From Choristoneura fumiferana (taxonomy: Eukaryota; Arthropoda; Insecta; Lepidoptera; Tortricidae), in assembly GCF_025370935.1 (NCBI RefSeq), contig NC_133481.1, positions 19,620,150 to 19,684,149 on the forward strand: DNA of 64,000 bases, in the 5' to 3' direction. Under the pieces are notes generated by a model. It worked only from the letters and a program-made list of their open reading frames with translations, ran no database searches and was not told the origin of the DNA. A program made the translations under genes and the position numbers. Positions within the stretch are counted from its first letter, which is position 1. Every line of letters starts with the position of its first letter. Of this stretch, positions 62,279-64,000 are shown piece by piece.

Positions 62279-62593
62279 AAAAACCGGCCAAGTGCGAGTC
62301 GGACAAGCGCACGAAGGGTTCCGTACCACCTATACAACATTCATTAGACATTAGCAAAAAGCGGCAAAAAAAATAAGCTTGTTGGATGGTAGCCCCTTAA
62401 ATATTGTTTTTATTCTGTTTTTAGTATTTGCTGGTATAGCGGCCACAGTTAAACATAATCTGTGAAAATCTCAACTGTCTAACTATCACGGTTCTTGAGA
62501 TACAATACAGCCTGGTGACAGACGGACGGACAGCGAAGTCTTACTAATAGGGTTTCCGTTTTTACCCTTTGGGTAGGTACGGGACCCTTAAAA
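62279..62593 (-). repeat. Family A2 element
   Basis: AAACCGGCCAAGTGCGAGTC and GGGTTCCGTACCACC at one end, GGGTACGGGACCC-like bases at the other, with TAATCTGTGAAAATCTCAAC inside. It is related to family A by its termini and to 35508-35720 by its interior. Confidence 0.7.
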
Positions 62594-62602
62594 TCGGCAC
62601 TT

Positions 62603-62715
62603 TTGAAAGAAAGAAAAGAAAGAAAATAATTTATTTATTACAGCAATGACACATAATTAGTAAAAATAACAATAAGAAATGTTGCCGCTATAAAAAGGTC
62701 CCGGCTCAGCATATT
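62603..62715 (-). mobile_element. Retroelement 3' end
   Basis: Minus-strand relative of 61590-61745: (GAAA)n, AATTTATTTATTACAGCAAT, TGCCGCTATAAAAAGGTCCC. Confidence 0.7.
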
Positions 62716-62867
62716 TTGATGATGTAGTTGCAGTATTTATTGTTATAATGGCGGAGGTCTACGACCGCATACCTCCTGACCTAGTTCCCAGACAGGTATA
62801 TTGACGGATGGATCCGCACACCGGGACTTTCATTAGCGCCCGTTGTTTCGGGAAGTGATGTTGCCAA

Positions 62868-63080
62868 TCATCATCATCATCCCAGCCTATATACGTCCCA
62901 CTGCTGGGCACAGGCCTCGTATCAGAACAAGAGGGCTTGGGCCATAGTTCCCACGCGGGCCCAGTGCGGATTGGGAACTTCACACGCACCATTGAATTGC
63001 TTCGCAGGTTTGTGCAAGTTTCCTCACGATGTTTTCCTTCACCGCAAAGCTCGTGGTAAATTTCAAATGTAATTCCGCAC
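62868..63080 (-). mobile_element. SINE-1, truncated
   Basis: A (CAT)n tract, then CAGCCTATATACGTCCCACT and the SINE-1 body to GTAATTCCGCAC. The tRNA-like head is missing, replaced by a family C copy starting at 63081. Confidence 0.85.
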
Positions 63081-63204
63081 TATTAACCATTGAGGAGTTC
63101 CCTCCTGCGGAGACGAACCTGGCAGGACCACCAGATTATTGTATTGTCACCAAATTTACATAAGTACCTATGCCAAATTTAAAGTCAATTGGACCACTGG
63201 AAGT
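63081..63204 (+). repeat. Family C, 3' part
   Basis: TATTAACCATTGAGGAGTTC to AAGTCAATTGGACCACTGGA. It matches 13375-13510 and joins SINE-1 on one side and the 40-bp array on the other. Confidence 0.7.
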
Positions 63205-63549
63205 GCGCCCCAAAATGGGGGCCATTATACGTATTATTACTATCGCGCCCCAAAATGGGGGCCATTATACGTATTATTACTATCGCGCCCCAAAATGGGG
63301 GCCATTATACGTATTATTACTATCGCGCCCAAAATGGGGGCCATTATACGTATTATTACTATCGTGCCCCAAAATGGGCGCCATTATACGCATTATTACT
63401 ATCGCGCCCCAAAATGGGCGCCATTATACGTATTATTACTATCGTGCCCCAAAATGGGGCCATTATACGTATTATTACTATCGCGCCCAAAATGGGCGCC
63501 ATTATACGTATTATTACTATCGCGCCCCAAAATGGGCGCCATTATACGT
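63205..63549 (+). repeat. 40-bp tandem repeat, about 8.6 units
   Basis: The unit runs GCGCCCCAAAATGGGGGCCA then TTATACGTATTATTACTATC. Units differ by one or two bases (GGGGGCC versus GGGCGCC; one CCC missing). The half CCCCAAAATGGGG is palindromic, so each unit can form a small hairpin. A diverged half unit lies at about 63711-63730. Confidence 0.95.
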
Positions 63550-64000
63550 AGGTTTCTTGGGCAACGTGTTTAAAAGATACACTTTAGCCAGACCCCGGAG
63601 GCCCGATGCTAACATAATAACAACGTAATGAGGCCATAAATCCAGCGCCGCATCCATTGTCCTCCGCCACAACTTCATGAAGTAATAACGGCACGACACA
63701 TTTATTATCGCGCGAAATGAACGCCATTATGTATCGTTATCATTATGAGTAATGGATGTATATACGTTTCCAAAAATAGCATAAAAAGAGAAGCCAAAGA
63801 TGGGGTCAACTCTAGGTATGGCAGTGTCGTGGCGCTAAGAGACGATTCCCACCGGATGTCAATTTTTCACCGAAATGAATAAACGATTACACGAATTCGG
63901 TTATCGCGCGCTGTTGCCTCGGGAACTGTGCATTTTTCCGTTATAAAAAGTAGCCTAGGCCACCAAAAATCACGTCGATCCGTCGCTCTGCGGGGATTCC
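63550..64000. other. Right edge, nothing supported
   Basis: Moderate GC. The last 110 bp resemble the CGCGNCTGTTGCC...GGGAACTG end of family E (63890-63985). No gene. Confidence 0.4.

Noticed and set aside
63139..63628. Tyr/Ile-rich repetitive ORFs of 120-152 codons
   Set aside because: They are the 40-bp tandem repeat read in three frames. 40 is 1 mod 3, so every frame shows the same peptides.

Overview
The window looks like nuclear DNA of a moth or butterfly (Lepidoptera). It is AT-rich, has short GC-AG-bounded introns, and is crowded with short tRNA-derived SINEs, hairpin MITEs, 3' ends of non-LTR retrotransposons and decayed RTE-like ORF2 tails. The order-level call is inference from the repeat content and a CYP6-like P450. 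I cannot name the species. One run of exactly 100 N (6325-6424) marks a scaffold join.

Three, possibly four, host genes are visible. (1) 7041-11761, minus strand: the 5' end of an unrecognised gene, three exons whose splice phases fit, starting at an ATG. (2) 14281-14375, plus strand: one isolated candidate exon. (3) 21036-23147, plus strand: a complete two-exon cytochrome P450 (511 residues, CYP3 clan, CYP6-like) with all canonical motifs; a 3.1 kb terminal-inverted-repeat element starts less than 20 bp after its stop codon. (4) 40225-55692, minus strand: sixteen exons encoding nearly all of the HECT ubiquitin ligase AREL1 (filamin-type repeat, then HECT domain). Only the extreme N-terminal exon(s) are missing. 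Exons are strikingly GC-rich against AT-rich introns.

The most remarkable structure is inside AREL1. Four different exons (here E8, E9, E15, E16) each have their 3' part plus the adjoining intron or 3'UTR amplified into a near-identical tandem array: 15 x about 130 bp, 6 x about 148 bp, 10 x about 196 bp and 13 x 139 bp. In each case the amplification runs downstream of the copy that splicing would use, and short direct repeats sit at the edges of at least two of the arrays. A 22-bp minisatellite made of a splice-donor consensus adjoins one array, and a diverged fifth exon-end duplication lies beside E10. Either this gene has an unusual exon-end amplification history, or the assembly has mis-resolved GC-rich sequence. 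Single-base deletions scattered in some copies keep the artefact explanation alive.

The rest is repeat-rich intergenic DNA. Labels used below: family A (ends in TAGGGTTCCG), A2, B (150-bp hairpin), C, D, E, F, G and H, SINE-1 and SINE-2. They are local names given only to link copies within this window.
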